Source: Aptenodytes patagonicus (Eukaryota; Chordata; Aves; Sphenisciformes; Spheniscidae). Taken from it: a DNA stretch of 64,000 nucleotides. The notes under the pieces are model-generated. The model was not told the origin of the DNA. It saw only the letters and a list, made by a program, of their open reading frames with translations, and did not search any database. The translations under genes were made by a program, and so were the position numbers. The stretch covers positions 130,864,969 to 130,928,968 of the forward strand of contig NC_134949.1 of the NCBI RefSeq assembly GCF_965638725.1, written 5' to 3'. Below are positions 33,901 through 48,900 of the stretch, one piece after another. Position 1 is the first letter of the stretch, and every line of letters begins with the position of its first letter.

Positions 33901-36900
33901 ACCGATTTGAACAAAACGGTTCGCGCTTGGATGCGTAGCTGTATCACCATTTCTGCCCTTTGCGCTCCTAAAGAAAGCAAAGCTGTATTTTATGAGCAAA
34001 CCAAACTATCCCAGCAAACATGAACTCTTGCCAGTATAGCTGGATCTGCACCAGAGGCTTCTGCTGACACAGCTAAGACAGTCCAGGATTCTTCTTCTCC
34101 TCCCTCCTATCAAGACACCAGGCTGGAAATACCTGTTGCAGAGACTGGAAGAAAAGCAATCACAATAGTTTGTCTTTTCTGCAGTGCTCCGATTTAAACA
34201 GGGTCATACAGGCAGCATCCACAGGTGCAGTTTTACCACTGAGATCAATTTCAGTGCCCTGCAGAATTCGACTAGTAGTAATGTAGTGCAGCTGTAAAAT
34301 CAGAAAGCCCAATTATGGCCAGGCTCTGTCTGCACAGCTCTCAGTTTTGGTGGTTGGAGCCACCAGCACGTTCATGTGAGAGCAGAAATCTGCCAGAGAT
34401 GCCCCGCAGCCAGCCTCTGAAAACAAAATATTGGGAGTGCACACGAAGAAGAGGAGCTCACAGTTACATGTAGCTGCTGTGCTGTCTGCTTGTATAACCA
34501 TTTTTTATTTAATAGAGAAGCGATTCTGGCAGAGTATAAATATTGCCATAACAGTTCTGAGAACGGTGTTGAAGGAGAAATGTGTGGATTAGCAGGGATG
34601 GCTAGTGAAGTACTCACATCACCTCTTTTGTGATGGAAATATTTTATTATTACTAACCTATCCTAGGAAGTGGAAGTCCTCCATTCTTTTCCTTGTCCCT
34701 GTTGTTTAATATGAGAGTGGTGAACCATATGGTGGCCTCTAAAGTCTTCAGACCAAGAACCTGTGGACAAATTACTAAATTCATTAAAGCCAAGCAGGTA
34801 AAATCTTGATCCTACTGTCTTCAGTGGGGCATGGATTTTACTTTATGTGCACAAACTTGCCCATGTGTATAAAGTCCTTTCGTACTGTGTTCTGCTGTTG
34901 TGTAATAGTTAAATTATTTCCCAGTATTAATGTTTAACATAGATTTTTTTTCCAGTTTTAATGTAGAGTTAATTGATCCCAGTTCTGCCCTGAGTTTCTG
35001 GTAACTGAACCGTACTTCCTTTGCAGAAGGGTGATGTATGGGGACATTATTATCTGAACCTGGGACGCAGAGACAAAGAACCCGATGTGTCGTTGCCTAC
35101 GACTCCTGCAGACATTTAAAGCAGCCAGCAGTATGTGTAATGCTCCCCCGTTCTCCACCGGTGATAGTCTGTGCTCACCTTTCAGTGGTGTGAAGAACAA
35201 CCCATTTTGCTGGCCAGTGGAGGATGAGGTCCACAGATACTCGCTTTCTCATCTTGCCTCTCCTAATAACTCCTCAGTAGCCTTGAGCATTTCACTTATT
35301 GTCCCTCCCCTTTTTCTCATATTTATAAACCAGGGATAATATTTATACATTCTTTTGGCTGTTATGATGACTATTAATTACTGTTCATGCACTGCTCTGG
35401 AAATTAGTGTATTGTGCAAGTACTAAGTGTAATTTAATTATTGGATATTCAGAATTATTTGACTCTATGGGCTATTTTTAGCTCTTGTTTCTTAGTCTGT
35501 ACAGAAAACACACCTATTTCTTTCAATCTGCAGAAGACACTGTTAATGGCAAAAGGTATATATGCCTTGAAGCTGGCTGCTAGAGAAAGATGAGACTCTC
35601 TAGATGCCTAGAAACCAAAGAAATATTTGCACCATCTTCTATACCCACTAGTGCACCTTCTTTCTTCCCTGTCACCTCCCTTCCTTTCTTAGCATTGCAT
35701 GGTGTGGTTTTCCCACCAGTTGCTACATTAAACCTACCTGGAGGTTCTGCCCGTCTGGAAACAATTTGGTCTTAAGAGTAACCCGTCCCGAATCTTATTT
35801 TCAAAACTCATTTCATTTCTGTCTTCTGATCTTGTGCTAATTTGTTCATATCTTTTCAAGTTTTAGACTAAGGAAAATAAATTCTGTTTTTTTAATGATT
35901 TATGACTGAAAATCATTGAGGGTTTGGCTGAACTCTATGTGCATGGCTCAGATAAAGAGTTTCTATGTCATCAGATACGAGTCAGTCATGGTTTGGCTGA
36001 ATGGATGTTTCTTGGTCTCTGGCTGTCTTCACCGACTCATGACATGGACCGTGTGTGTGTGCATGTGCGTGTGCGCTGGTGGAAACAGGCAGAGAGCTGT
36101 ACTTCACCCATTTTATGCTGACCTGCCCCCTCAGGAGCATTGAGAAAAAGCAGTGCCTGTGCTGTGGGGACTGTGGGGACCGTGGGGACCACCACTAAGG
36201 AAACTGTATTTGCTCATTGAGTAGATTATTGTCATTATTACGCCGCTTCTGTCTGATGTATGCTGGGCTGTTTTCATGCTCTAGAGAAGAGTGATTCTTG
36301 CTCTGTGGAGAATTCAGAAGGACCTCCTTCCCCGTGTCTACAGCAGTCAGGGAGAACAGGATCCTAATATTTGTAGCCAGCTAAAAAAAAAAAAAAATCA
36401 TACTCCAAAAGCCATAGTGAGTATTTAAGGAAATGGATGAGAGTTGTATGCTCAGCCGCTCATCTTTACGACCAGATAAGATCAATGTTCAGACAACAAA
36501 AGGTTATAATAAGTTTCTCTACTGGATATTTCTCTTCTACAGACAGTTTTGGTGAGTCTACAGAGACTAACTCAAGAAATGCCTATAATTTCTCAAATTC
36601 TCAAATCTGTGCACTGCCAGTAACTCTGTTCAGGGAGTACCGGCTAAAATCTAAAAGACTCAGTGACCATCCTCTGCTACACAAATAGCACAGCTGCTGC
36701 AAATGAACCTAGGGAAAAGGAGACCAGTATGTTTATACTGGAGTGGAGAGAGGACCAGGAGACTTTTCAGACTGTCTCCTAACGTAACAGTTGCCCTTGA
36801 TATCACCCTGCCTCATGTGAGGCATAATTCAGGATGCTATAAAGCCTTCATTGCCTCAGGCAGCATCTTTTTTCCAGAGGAGCAGTAGTAAGAAAACACA

Positions 36901-39900
36901 AATGTAGTAAGTTATGAAGCAATACAGAGCCATCAACCGGTTCTTCTGGCCTAGTCCCTGAAGAGGAGGCCAGAGAGGCAGACCAAGATAAATGGCCATC
37001 GCTCCGACCTTGTCTTGATTCATGCACAAATCCAAAAGTCAGTTATTTTTCTGGGAAAAAAAAAAAAGGGAGCTGTACAATATTTTTTGTCCCAGAAAAG
37101 CCAAAATGCCTGGGAAGGGGTTTCTTCTATCCACTGAGGGGTGGCTCTGAGCAGGCTGAGAATGGCCAGGCTGGAGAGAGGAAAAGCCTGTAACAGGCAG
37201 GTGATACTGGTTTGAAATACTCCATATGCGGCTTTTTCTGGGCAAGGTTAGTGGATTCACTGAGGCCCTCCTGGATGCAAAGGGACATTGAAATGGAGCT
37301 TCTGGGGCTCCCTCCCATGCTAAAGGAGATTAAGACTCAATAGGGACTTGACTGAGTGGGAGGTAATTTCTCATGTAGTAACAACAGGATATGTGTGTGG
37401 ATGTGCAAACTCATGCCGGAGCAGATTGGACTCAGCAGCGAGGACAGCACTGACTGTACTGGTGGTGGAGTCGAACGCGGATTTGTGTGTGCGTGTGTAG
37501 GCATCGTCATGTGTTTCATAAAACTTCAGTGGTTGTGCTGAGGACGAATGTGTCTGAAGAAGGATCATTGCACGCTAAGGATAGGGACGGAGCTCAGCAA
37601 GCAAGGCTCCTACTAAGGGAGCAGCAAGTGAAAGAGGAGTCAGCTGCAGAAGGGGTGTGCTACACACAAGGAAAGATGGTGTTTAGAAGCTCATTGAGGC
37701 AGCTGCGAATGGGAGCCCAAAACCAGGAAACCCTGCTGTATAATGCTGCCTATCCACATATATTACCACGGGGTGGGAGGCAGGAGACCCTCATATTGGA
37801 TGAAGTTTAGGAGTATTGGACAGTTTAGGAGTAAAAACGTGGAGAACTGATGGCAGACAGCGTGGTTCTGTGCTTGTAAGGAGAAATGCATGTAAAGGAC
37901 AGGAACCAAATAGGATACAGAAATAGCTGTATACTGTACTCAGTAGCTACAGAAAATAAACACTTTGAAAAAGCAAAGCTTGCATCTTGCTGGGAGGATA
38001 AAACCGAGCAAGAGGGTTTTCCGCTGGAAAAGGAAGAGATGATAACCTGTTCAGAAGAGGGTGTCTTCAGTGACATCTTGTTCTTTTCTTGGTGTGACAG
38101 TTACTGTGCTGAGTCTTGGGGTATGAATTGTGCTACAGTAACACAAATAATTAAATGTGTCTGAATAATTAAGCACATCTGAACAGAGAGGAAGGAGTAC
38201 CAGAGACTGAAAAATGGGAAATTGTCATTCCACAGAGGAAAGGGGTTGAGTAACAGTCAGAACTACTCTTTGTATATTCCCAGCATGTCCATGCAGCAGC
38301 TACAGCAGTAATTTAGTAATCAGTTAGAGTCAGGATGCATTTGAGCTGTTACAAAGTACATGGTTTGATTTGGTTCCATACCACAGCTCTTCTGCTCTCG
38401 CTGTTATGGTTTTCCATTAGTATATAATATTCTGCCTAACTGTATTTTAATAGCACATTATGGGCAGCTCTGTGCTCTGCCCAAAACACAATATTTAAAC
38501 AAAGAACTGTGGATTTTTAACCCACTCATATTTTATGACTAAGATTATTGAACTTCTTATAGCACTCCAATAATTTTCTTCAGGGGTCACAATGGCCTTT
38601 CGCTAATAGGCAGTATGACAAGTTGCTCCATTATAACGTGGCCTCATCTTCCAAAGATTGAAATCTGGCAGCTGAGAAGCAGAAATGGAGACAACATCAG
38701 GGACTTTCCCAGAGACTTCCTGAGGAGTCAGACGTGAATTAATTACAACACGGGCAGAAATGTGTAGTGGCTATTGCTTCAGGATATAAACTAGAAAAAC
38801 GTCCATCAGGAAAGCTGATGTGATCTCAGATGAGACTATATAAAAATCTGAACTAGGACATTTGGACATTGGCTGAGCCTGGAGAAAGAACTCACAGGAG
38901 CAGTTAATGCAAGCACAGATATCGATCCTCATCCCGGTGCTTGAGTGGTCTCATTCACTATTTGACCTCAGCCCCAGCTTGAGTTCAGCATCATGCAGAG
39001 ACAGATTCACGGGTCGTTCCAGCCGGGGCACACTGTTCAGCCCACCTCCCAGACGTCCAGCCCACCTCTGAATCGTTTTCCCGCCCTGAGTGTGTAGAGG
39101 CTACAGGTGAAGAAAAATAAAGCTATTTGTACCTGGCGTGCTGAGGGAGCTTGGAGGACGTGCCCTCTGACTCGGACTGCTCTGCCACCCCTGCGGCAGA
39201 ACCGTGAGTCTGTTCCAGCTCCCGCACAGCCTGCCGACGCAAATGCCCAGCAACGGGGGTACAAAAAACTATCATTAGTAGCTCTTAAACACAGCGGTTT
39301 GGAAGCAGCGTAGGAAAACACAAAACCTCTGATTGCAGGAAGCTAGGATAAAGTCCTAGCACCCCAGTAGAAATCGAAGCCCGTGTACTAACATCCCCGT
39401 TCTGAACAAGTCGCAGAGGCTTTCAGCCGCTGTGGTGACGTGTGGCCGAGTATGCCATTAATAAAGGAGGCATGACATCTCACTGAAGTCACATCTCCAG
39501 GCTGAACATAACTAGGTGAGCGTGTCATCTGCAGTAAAACAGGAGACAAGCATGACTGTCTATCAGGATATGTTTCTGGATGACACAGTCATGGAAATGA
39601 CCACCTGTCAGCTGTGCACATTTTGGGAACACGGCACAAGGTCTTCATCAGCGGGGAAGACACGTGACAGAACATCACACTGTGCGGTGTTATAGACAGC
39701 CTGCCTGTAGCATGACTGAGAAGGGCTGTCCATACACAAAACCGGTACACTTCTAAGTCAGCACAGGACCAGATATGCACCAAGTCAGGTGATGTCCCAT
39801 TAAAATTAATTTTTAACCAATTTTTTAGTTCTTGGTAAACCTGAACTTGTGTTTTATGTAGATGTGGTTATATTTTTGCTAGAGAGCAATTGTCTCTTCT

Positions 39901-42900
39901 GTCCTCCTTGGGCTTTCCATTTTGTACTGATAATCCCAAAGCAAAATCTCATTAATGTCTTCTGAAAATAGCTCACAGAGTTGCAGTTTCCATCAGAGCA
40001 GCTGATTTTGCATTCCAGACTCGGTGAGCATCACACAAGCCAACGCAGGGGCTTGGCACAGCAGTACTCACAAGTTCCGAGATGATTTGCCTGTCAGACA
40101 CCCATTTAAATGGCATCGTGTCTGTGATAAGCAACTCTATCCTCATTATCCTCTCTTAAAAGCCTATACCACTTACTGATTACTTCAAGAGGAGCGGATA
40201 AGGGCCTTGTCATTTTACGTTGCATAATGCTTTCCATTACAAAAGACCACTGTGACATTTCATGAGAAACTTTCATATATTCAATTTTTTTGGAGGGGGC
40301 TGGATTTTCAGCAGCAGCAAAGTCTTTTGGCTGGGAAAGTGGAATTCTTGTTAGGTTTTGGCTGATTAATTGTGAAAAAGTATATTGTCCCAAAAATATC
40401 ACCCTTACTTTTCAGCTTTGGGAAAAACGTGCTTCCTTGCCAGCATCAGCTTTCTGAGGATGGGCTATGGCCGTAGCAAAACTGCTCATCTCGCTCCTCT
40501 CGGGATGCCCCAGTAGCTCTGCTGAAGCAGTCAGCGATGAGAAGAGAAACAGACCAGTGGCCTTCCCTCTCCCTGTACAATCATACATTTTTCTGAGCCC
40601 AGTACACAGCAGCAGAGCACCTTCTCTTCTGGGGCACCATGTTAAACACCAGTGTTCCCGCTCCTCCCTTCAGCTCCTCACTCCCCACGCATGCCGTGGA
40701 GACCCTCTCTCCCCAGAAAGTAAGTAAGGAGCAGGCTGAGGACGGCAGGCCTGAATACATCTGTTCCCCAGCCTGGAGGGGACGCTCAGGGCTCAGTTCA
40801 GCTGTCCAAACATAACTGCCTTGTGCTATCTCAGATGTACTCCTCTCTCCTGCAAATTTCTGTGGGGCTGAAGAGTGTGTGTCAGGAGACCCGCAATCTT
40901 CTGGAGAGGCGGCTGGAGAGTAAATGGGGTTCCCTAGGGTATTTAATACAGCACCAGATGTCTACAATTAGAGAACAGAGTCAAACCCTTCTATTCATCT
41001 CCACTTTCAGACACTTAAATATAGTTGTCTGCAGCACGGGTATCTGCAGGCGGAGTAGGTGTCTCAGCTCCTGTTACTGTCAGTGGAGAGCCAGTTAGTA
41101 CCATTCAGTAGAACCTGGAGAGCAGGTGAATGCACCAGACGTGCCCGTTTTAGGGAAGCCCTGTAGACCCCATTGACTACAGTGGCAGGATAGGCAGGTG
41201 GCTCACGTGTAGAAAGCTATTTTAGCAACACCTAAACTTAGGTGTCTAGGTCTGGAGCCGAGTCCCATCCTCTATGTCTGTGCCTGGGGTTCAAGTCCTT
41301 CTCACAATGGCAGCAGGCTGCTGTAGTTACTTATAATTTGTTCTTTATCGTTTTCCACTATATGGAAAAAAACCTGGGGAATTACATTAAAAAAAACCAA
41401 AACGTGCAAAAACTTTATGTTAATAAACAAGATTCAAGTTGTGAAGTCAGACACTTGAAAATTAAAAGTGCTGTATGTAGTTTCCCCTGCAACACCTAAT
41501 TCAGTCATCTTGTGAATATATTGCAATTTTCTAGATTTTACAGCATTATAATTTTTTCACATCCACCTCTCACTTCATTTTGCATTTCAAATTACTTTCT
41601 TCCAATGTTTAACGATACATTATTAATATAAATATAGCAATATAAATATATTACAAATATCGCTATACAAAAGCTGTATTTATTTAGGTTGCATAGTCAA
41701 GCACTTGAAAGTTAGGAAATGCCAGATGTACGCACTGCAAGCACAGCGAGATACATTCTCTATCCCAGAAGTCTTATGAATCAAATTAACACAAGATGAA
41801 CCATCTGCCATGGGGATAGGATAGGAAGACAAAAATAATAGCGACCAGGACGTTACATAAACTAGGTATGAGCACTAAGAGAAAATGAGTGATTGCCTTT
41901 ATTTTCTTCTAAGTGGTTTCAGAAGACCTCTTGGCCCTGGTGCTGTTGACATTCCTGGAATAATATTCTGTATATTGTCCATATCCCTGGATCTTCTGAA
42001 GTAGCATCATCAGAAACAGTGTGCCTGCGGGGACTCAGACATGCCTTCCTCAAATACCTGTTGACAGACACATTCCTGGTGTTAGGAATTTACAGAATTA
42101 AGTGGGAGTTCCTCTAGCAAAAGTGCTGCAAGTAAGAAAAGGACATTTCATGTTACAGAACATGGCTCTGGGCTCCAGTGTAAGGGGAGCCCACCCTGAG
42201 CCCACTGCCCGGAAAAGCCACTGCCTTGCAGTGCAGATCCTGCCGTGAATGGCCTCACATTACTGCGAGCTGGCACGTGCTCGGATTAATCTGTTTCGCA
42301 ATGACTTCATTTTGAGTGTTATTTTCAGGGGCAGATCTCTGAGCATGAGTGTGTGTGCATGATAATGAATATTGTATGCAGAGTTGTGATCCCAGTCTTT
42401 GGGTCTTTGTGCGTAAGTACCTCCTGCTGTCTCTGGTGACAGAGGATGACATTGACACTGCCTAGGACTCCACATGGGATATTTTAGACGTTGAGGACAG
42501 AGAAAAGAGGCTATAAAATAGGATTAGGTTCTCAATTCTTTCTCCTTACCAGTTGTTCCACCAGGACATTACCTCTAACACAACTCCTGATCTCTTCGTG
42601 ATGTTCATGTTTTTAGGCTCATGCACAAACATCTTGACAATGGGAATGTAAAAACAGACAGTAATGTGATTTCCTCTCCCTCTTGCTAGACTGGATGAAG
42701 GCCACTCTTTTGCCCCAAATGCATCTTTCTCCAGCAGGCTCTGTAGAGCATCTCAAGCTGCTTTGTGCTACAGGTTCCTGATGAAGGTACTGGTGGAAAA
42801 GTAGGCTTCTGGGAATGCTGGGGAAGTCTTTCAAAAAACTGTCTGAATTACTGGTTCATCTATCCGTCTACTAATTTCAGTTTCAGATCTGTGTCTTTAC

Positions 42901-45900
42901 TGTGGGGCCTAGGGGTATTTCCCAGCTTCTGGATGTGTGTGTGCCTTCTTCCCGCTTCCAGACCTGGGGCTGAGTCAAGACTTGGATATGTACCAGCCTC
43001 CTGCCCCCGCACCCCAAATTCCAAAAGCCTGCATGAGCCGGCCAGAGAAGAGCAGTGCACGCTTTGCCTGCTCTTCTGACTGAAAGAAGAGGAGAGCAGG
43101 TCTGCAAGGGCTCACCGCAGTGCCAGCATGCCTATGCTACCTTAGCAGAACCCAGTCATGAGCACTTCATACTCTGCTGCAATCTGTTCTCAGTTTCTGG
43201 CGCATCAGATGATTCATAACACAGGGGAGAAGAATAACTAGATATAAACAGCAACTCTCACCCTGCTCCTATTAATCATCTCAGAGTATTATTGTCCCAC
43301 CACATTCCTCCCACTAGCTGATACCCCTCCAGAGTGTTCACGTCCCATATGCTTGTGCAGCAAAGGGTGGCTAAACACACACGAAGCCGTGCCCGTGCGC
43401 ATTTGCAGTTCTCCCAATAACCAGCGACTCTCCTTTTGTTCCTCTTGGAATCTCAGCAATCCACTCCCCACCCACGCGCCCGCCATCTGCTTCGGGCTTT
43501 TTGGTGCCGTCGCTGTACCCGTGTGAGAACAACTGCACACAGCTCATCCTCAGAAACGTGTCAAGTGTTGCTTTCTTTCCAGTCTAGAAGGAGGAACTGT
43601 GGGAAGGATATGGAGATCTCCCCTTTCCTGGTTTCTGAGAGTTTTGAAAAAACATCTTTTCTGTAATGATCACAACACAGAAATGATCTGGCTTACAAAA
43701 TGCTCTTCTTCTTCCTTCCGACACACGCTTCAAAACACACCCCTTGCCCTGATCTTTCTTTGGAGAATGCAGTCTATTGTTAGTAGCCTTTGCTATTGTT
43801 AGCATGGATTGTTTTAGTGTTTCCTAAGTTTCCTTGTTCCAGTAGGTGCAAAAAATACACCACTTCTCTGACCTTTTGAACTGCTTGCTTTTCTTAGCTA
43901 TGGGCATAAGTCAATGATGTGCAACATGTAAAAAGGGCGGAAGAATATACATGTGCGTTGGTTTGTGAAAGTGGGGTCAAGTGGGCGAGGGAAAGAAATG
44001 GTATGAATATAGATGCATGGATGTATCTTCTTTAGGCTGTTTCCTGTATGCAGTCCACCCTGTTTCTTGGCCCCCACAAGAGCAGGCAGGTCCACACTTT
44101 CCCTACACAGTGCCATTAGCACTAGAAGGTTCTCTGGAAACTTTAATTATGCTAATGACTTCAACCCAAGCTACCAAACGGATAGCTCGTTTCTGTAACT
44201 GGGTGATTTTTCTCTAACTTAATCCACACTACTTTTAAAACCATCCCTAATGTAAATCTTGACTGGTCTAAGCAATGCTGTTTGTTTTCAAAATGTCATT
44301 ATTTTAATGTGGGAATTTTCTGTGTTTGGCACAAAAGCGGAGAAAGACACGTTCTCGCTGCAGGTGTGTTGGAGATCACCTGTGGTACTTTCCATTACAT
44401 CAGTGACTAGGAAATTGCACATTTCCACATAGCAAAAGGCTACATAGTTGTCACTGCTGAAACAAAATGGGGGGGGGCGGGGGAAGGAAGAAATAGCTTT
44501 CTTTTTAAACACGCATAACAGTTCAATGGGCTAAAATGGCTTTTGAAAACAATTCGGAACAATTCCCTTCCTCCTGAGGCTAAGTTAGAGGAATTGCTAA
44601 GAGAATTAGTGTGAAAGTTCAGAACTGAAATCACAAATTGAATAGAATATCTCCTGGAGACTTCACAATGGAAATATTGTCCCCGTGAGTGTTAATAACA
44701 TATTTGCCATTGCTTTCTATCCAGGCCAAAGAAAAGGGGGGAAAAAAGGGAGTGAGAATAGAAGGCTAAACGCTTTTGTATAATACAATGTTGTGATTTC
44801 CCTCCTAGCTGCCAACAAAAGCAACACTTTGTATTTTGGCTGATAATTCAACTGGGAGAATTTTAAAGCAGTTTACAGATTAGCAGAAGAACAACCGTAA
44901 CATGAATAGCACCAGAGACTAAGCAAAACAACAGAAGGAGAAAATGCAAGATCTCCATAAGACAACACTGTGCATCTCACTGGCAATCAGTTAAGTCCCT
45001 TAAGTACAACAGTCTGCCCCTTACTTTTGCAGCCACCACAACCAAGAAACACAAGCTTCAGGAAAGTGAAACAAGATGTGAACGGGCAGATCATGTACGT
45101 CCCATCTTTTCTAGTGATGCTTGGAAGTGGAGCTTTCTGTGAACTCTGAACTTACATTGCAAAGCACCAAAGCATTTTTTTCTCCTTTTGCAGTGCCTCC
45201 TCGTTATGCATTTGTGATGCCTCATTATGTATTTTGAGACCTGCCTTCTGTATTTATTCATTTATGCCTGTATTTTTTGCTTACATCATCCTCATCCTTG
45301 ATCGCCTCTATCTCCAGCACCCAAAATAAGTTCACCATTGGATGATACGGATCATGTCCCCATGGCTCCCTGGCCAAAAGTCTTCAGATGCAACAGTTTG
45401 TAAGAAATTTTTCTGTAGAGATGCTCTATCCTGCATGGGAGGTAAGGAGGGAGGAAAGATAATACAACACATTTCCTCTTTTGTTGCTTTTGCAACCTGT
45501 TGATCATCTTTAAATATGTGGGGTTTTTTTCCTTTAGATAAGTTGGCAAATGTCCAGAAAAGAAGATGCATTTATCATAAACCTGGAGACGATAGAGACA
45601 TGAGGGACTTAGTGGTCCCTAAGACTACCTCTTGAGGCAGCGTTCTTAAAAATCCATTGTTCTTTCCAGGCCTTTGTCACAGCTAGTGAATCTTCTGCTC
45701 TGTCTTAAAAAAGCTCGGTGATATTTCCTTTACTTTCCTTTCTAGAGGTAAAAGAGGCAACAGGAGACCCAGGCTGTTTTCAGCTCATGCCTAATATGGG
45801 AAAAATCAGAAGGCTCGAGGTTTCACCAAAGCAGTTTTCTCTCAGCTCTAATCAGTAAGAATGAGAAAAGAAGATATGGCTTTGCCATAGCCTGCTGGGT

Positions 45901-48900
45901 CCATCGTTTTTCTTTGTTAGCAAACTACAATATCTGTGTTCAGAGCACAAGAATGCAGCCAACAAATCCTAGACATACCATATATTTCATGGGTTTAGCA
46001 ACCCATAAAAGTTGAGAGTAGCATCTGATTTATCTCAGCAAATGGCTCCAGCTGTTCTCAGTAACATATTTTTTTAATCGAAGGAGGTGTTCCCTAAATT
46101 AAGTCTTGATTTGAATCTCCTTGCCCAGCGATATATTTACAGAACTCTTTGTAAAATATATCTACTTTGTAAATACATTTTGAATGCTTTGCTAACGCAG
46201 TGTGGTGGGACTTTCCTGTAATCACTGTTTCTTCCCAAAGGAAACTAACACGATGATTAGTAATTGCTGGATTATCAAACAGTGCACGAGCTCATTTTCT
46301 GGCCTAAGCAAGTTTTTAGAGTTTCAGAAATGCTCAGCCACATACATTATTCTACTATACTCACCTGTAACCAAAGAGACCACTGAGGAGGACAAATGAC
46401 CCATAGAGGGACAGAGGAATATTTACTTTCCTGAATGGTGTGGCGTTTTGCTTGCTTGCTGTGTATGGTGCTGCCTCTTTCAGGCGCGAAGGCAATGGAT
46501 GCCTGGCCCCCACGTCCCACAACATATTGATAAAGGGATAATGACAAGTGATGATGTCACACAAATGCTTGAATTTCAGCTTGGCCTGGTTTTAAATAGT
46601 GAGTTCAACCTTTACTCACCTGCGACCATCCAGCAGGGCTGTTTTACGGTCCCTGCCTGCTCACTCTGCTACCAGCTTTCCTTTTTGTCCCTGAAGCCTA
46701 AATCCTGGTATGACACAGAGATGAAAAATCTCCAGGCTGGTCTCCGTCAGAAAAAAAGTCTATTGGTCTTCACAGGCCTCCATAAATCACTAGATGACCT
46801 TCTTTCTTCCAGAAAGGAAATCGAAGGAGGAGCATGACAAATACATATTTTTGACTGGTTAATATCTAATTTTAACTACTAGGTGAATGTATTGGAAAGA
46901 CAAGACAGAGGTTTTTTAGAGGGATTTTTTTTTCCAGTGGAAAATGCTGGTTTGACAAAAATGAAATTTTTTACTGGTACATATGGCTTTCATTAAAATA
47001 TTTGCAGAAGATGTTGAAATATTCTGCTCTTACCTTTTTGCTACAGCTTTTATGTTACACTGCTATTTTACATAAATGCAAAATGAAGTCTAATTGAGTA
47101 AGTCCAAAGGAAACGATTTGTCCTTAATGTTTGAACATTTCCCTCCACGAAAAAAAATCCGTGGCAGTCACTTTTGTTTACGATTCAGAACGAAACCAAA
47201 TTTTGAAGCCCTGGAGCTTTCCAGAGGATGGGGTGTCTGGTTTCTGACTGCCCCTCCTTTTGGCGCAGTTGTGAGATGGACAGCAATGCTGATCATGCCA
47301 CAGAAAGGGGACCGAAGGGGCGCAGCACATGACATGGCCTGAGGTTTCTGCACTGTACCGCAGCACCCAAGTGCCATAAAAGCTCCATTCGCCAGCGTCC
47401 CTGGAAAACTCCCTTTTAACCCACTCTGGTTGCTTTTTCTTTTCTGATCTATTGTTTTTGTTTTTTTCTTTTTCTCTTCCAGGGACTTTTTTCCGAGTCT
47501 TGGCTTGCTTGCTCTTTTCTCTCTCTTAAATGCTCCGGTGAGTGCAACGCTCTCTGTTGGCGGTCCATAGGTAGGTTAGAGAACAAGGAGGAATGCTTTG
47601 CCCTTGCCTAGAGGTGAGTAAACGCCCTAACATTTCTTCATGGGAGACATATTCAAATCCCTGCAGGAAGGTAGAAACATGGATGATATAAGACTAGCCT
47701 ATTTCATGGTTTATAACTTTTATCAGTATGTAAATGAAAGACGGCGAGTGGCTCTTTCAAACGTTCACAGTAAAAGTGTTCATTTGGTCACATCGTTATC
47801 AAAAAATAAGCAATGAGAGAGATGGGGACATGGTAGAGAGAGTCAGGGACAGGGATGTGACTAGCATACAAACTGAGTCGTCTTAAACTTTACCCGGGGC
47901 TGTGTTGCAGGCTTACTTTTTGACCCGAGGAAAGTCTTTCGCACACGTTTTCAAAGCAGCCATTAACTTCAGGAGCCCACACTGAAACACTGTGAGAGGG
48001 ACTCCTCTCACCGGAGACGTCCATATGTGGGGTGGTCACGTGTACCCTATTTATGGCTAGGAGAAAGCAACAGCTGGATCTAAGACATGTTACCTCTGGA
48101 CTGCTTTTGATAGCCACATCAGGATGAAGTGCCTCTCTCTCAGAAATGCCTGTTTCTATCCCCCGCCTACAAGGGGAGCCGACACAGCTAACTCGCGCAT
48201 GAGTATCAGCAATGTAGATGTCTGAAGTTAGGTGAGAGACATCTGCCCCATGGCATCTTGTTTGATGCAGCTGCTGAGCGGTTGCAAACCCCCTAACCTC
48301 AGATGATACCCACACAGCAGGTATTTTGGAAGCAAAACCATTTTCTTTTGATCCAGTACATGGATCTTGCAAAAATTTTAAATCTGACAGCTTGGCATTT
48401 GTTTTTCTGAGGGAAAATATCCTCTCAGGATCATGCTGTTTCCTCTTCATGATTCCTAAGGCTCAGGGCCGAACAAAAAACCCAAAGCGATAAAGATGCT
48501 ATTAAGAAATCACAGATACTGTCAAGGGCCTAAACTATTGCGCCGTTCCTTTCAGAACACAATTGCGTAAGCAAAAATTGTCTTGTTTTTAAAATTGTTT
48601 TGTTTTTAAAAACAAAAAACAGCAGGGATCAGGTAAGATCAGTGTCTTGTGCATTTTGCTAACGGAGATGTTCAGTCTGGCAGTTTCAGTGCCTCCCCAG
48701 TTGCTATTTCTTGGTTTTATGCATGCATAGCCATAAAACCGCTTCAGGTCTCAAATAAGAAACAAGAATCCCTAAAAATTATAAGGTGTCAGAACAGAGA
48801 AACAGAGAGTAGAGAAAACTCAGATAACAATCCCTACCCATTCTATCTATCATCTTCCCTGTGAATTTCTAGAGAATGATAAAAATCTTGAAAAGATTAA

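Noticed and set aside
46448..46837. 129-codon plus-strand frame with several cysteines
   Set aside because: Chance length, low-probability composition for a folded protein, and no recognisable motif or flanking signals.
47890..48450. 186-codon minus-strand open frame as a novel gene
   Set aside because: With about 128,000 codon positions over six frames and a stop rate near 3/64, about one frame this long is expected by chance. It has no domain, no splice context and no codon bias I can see.
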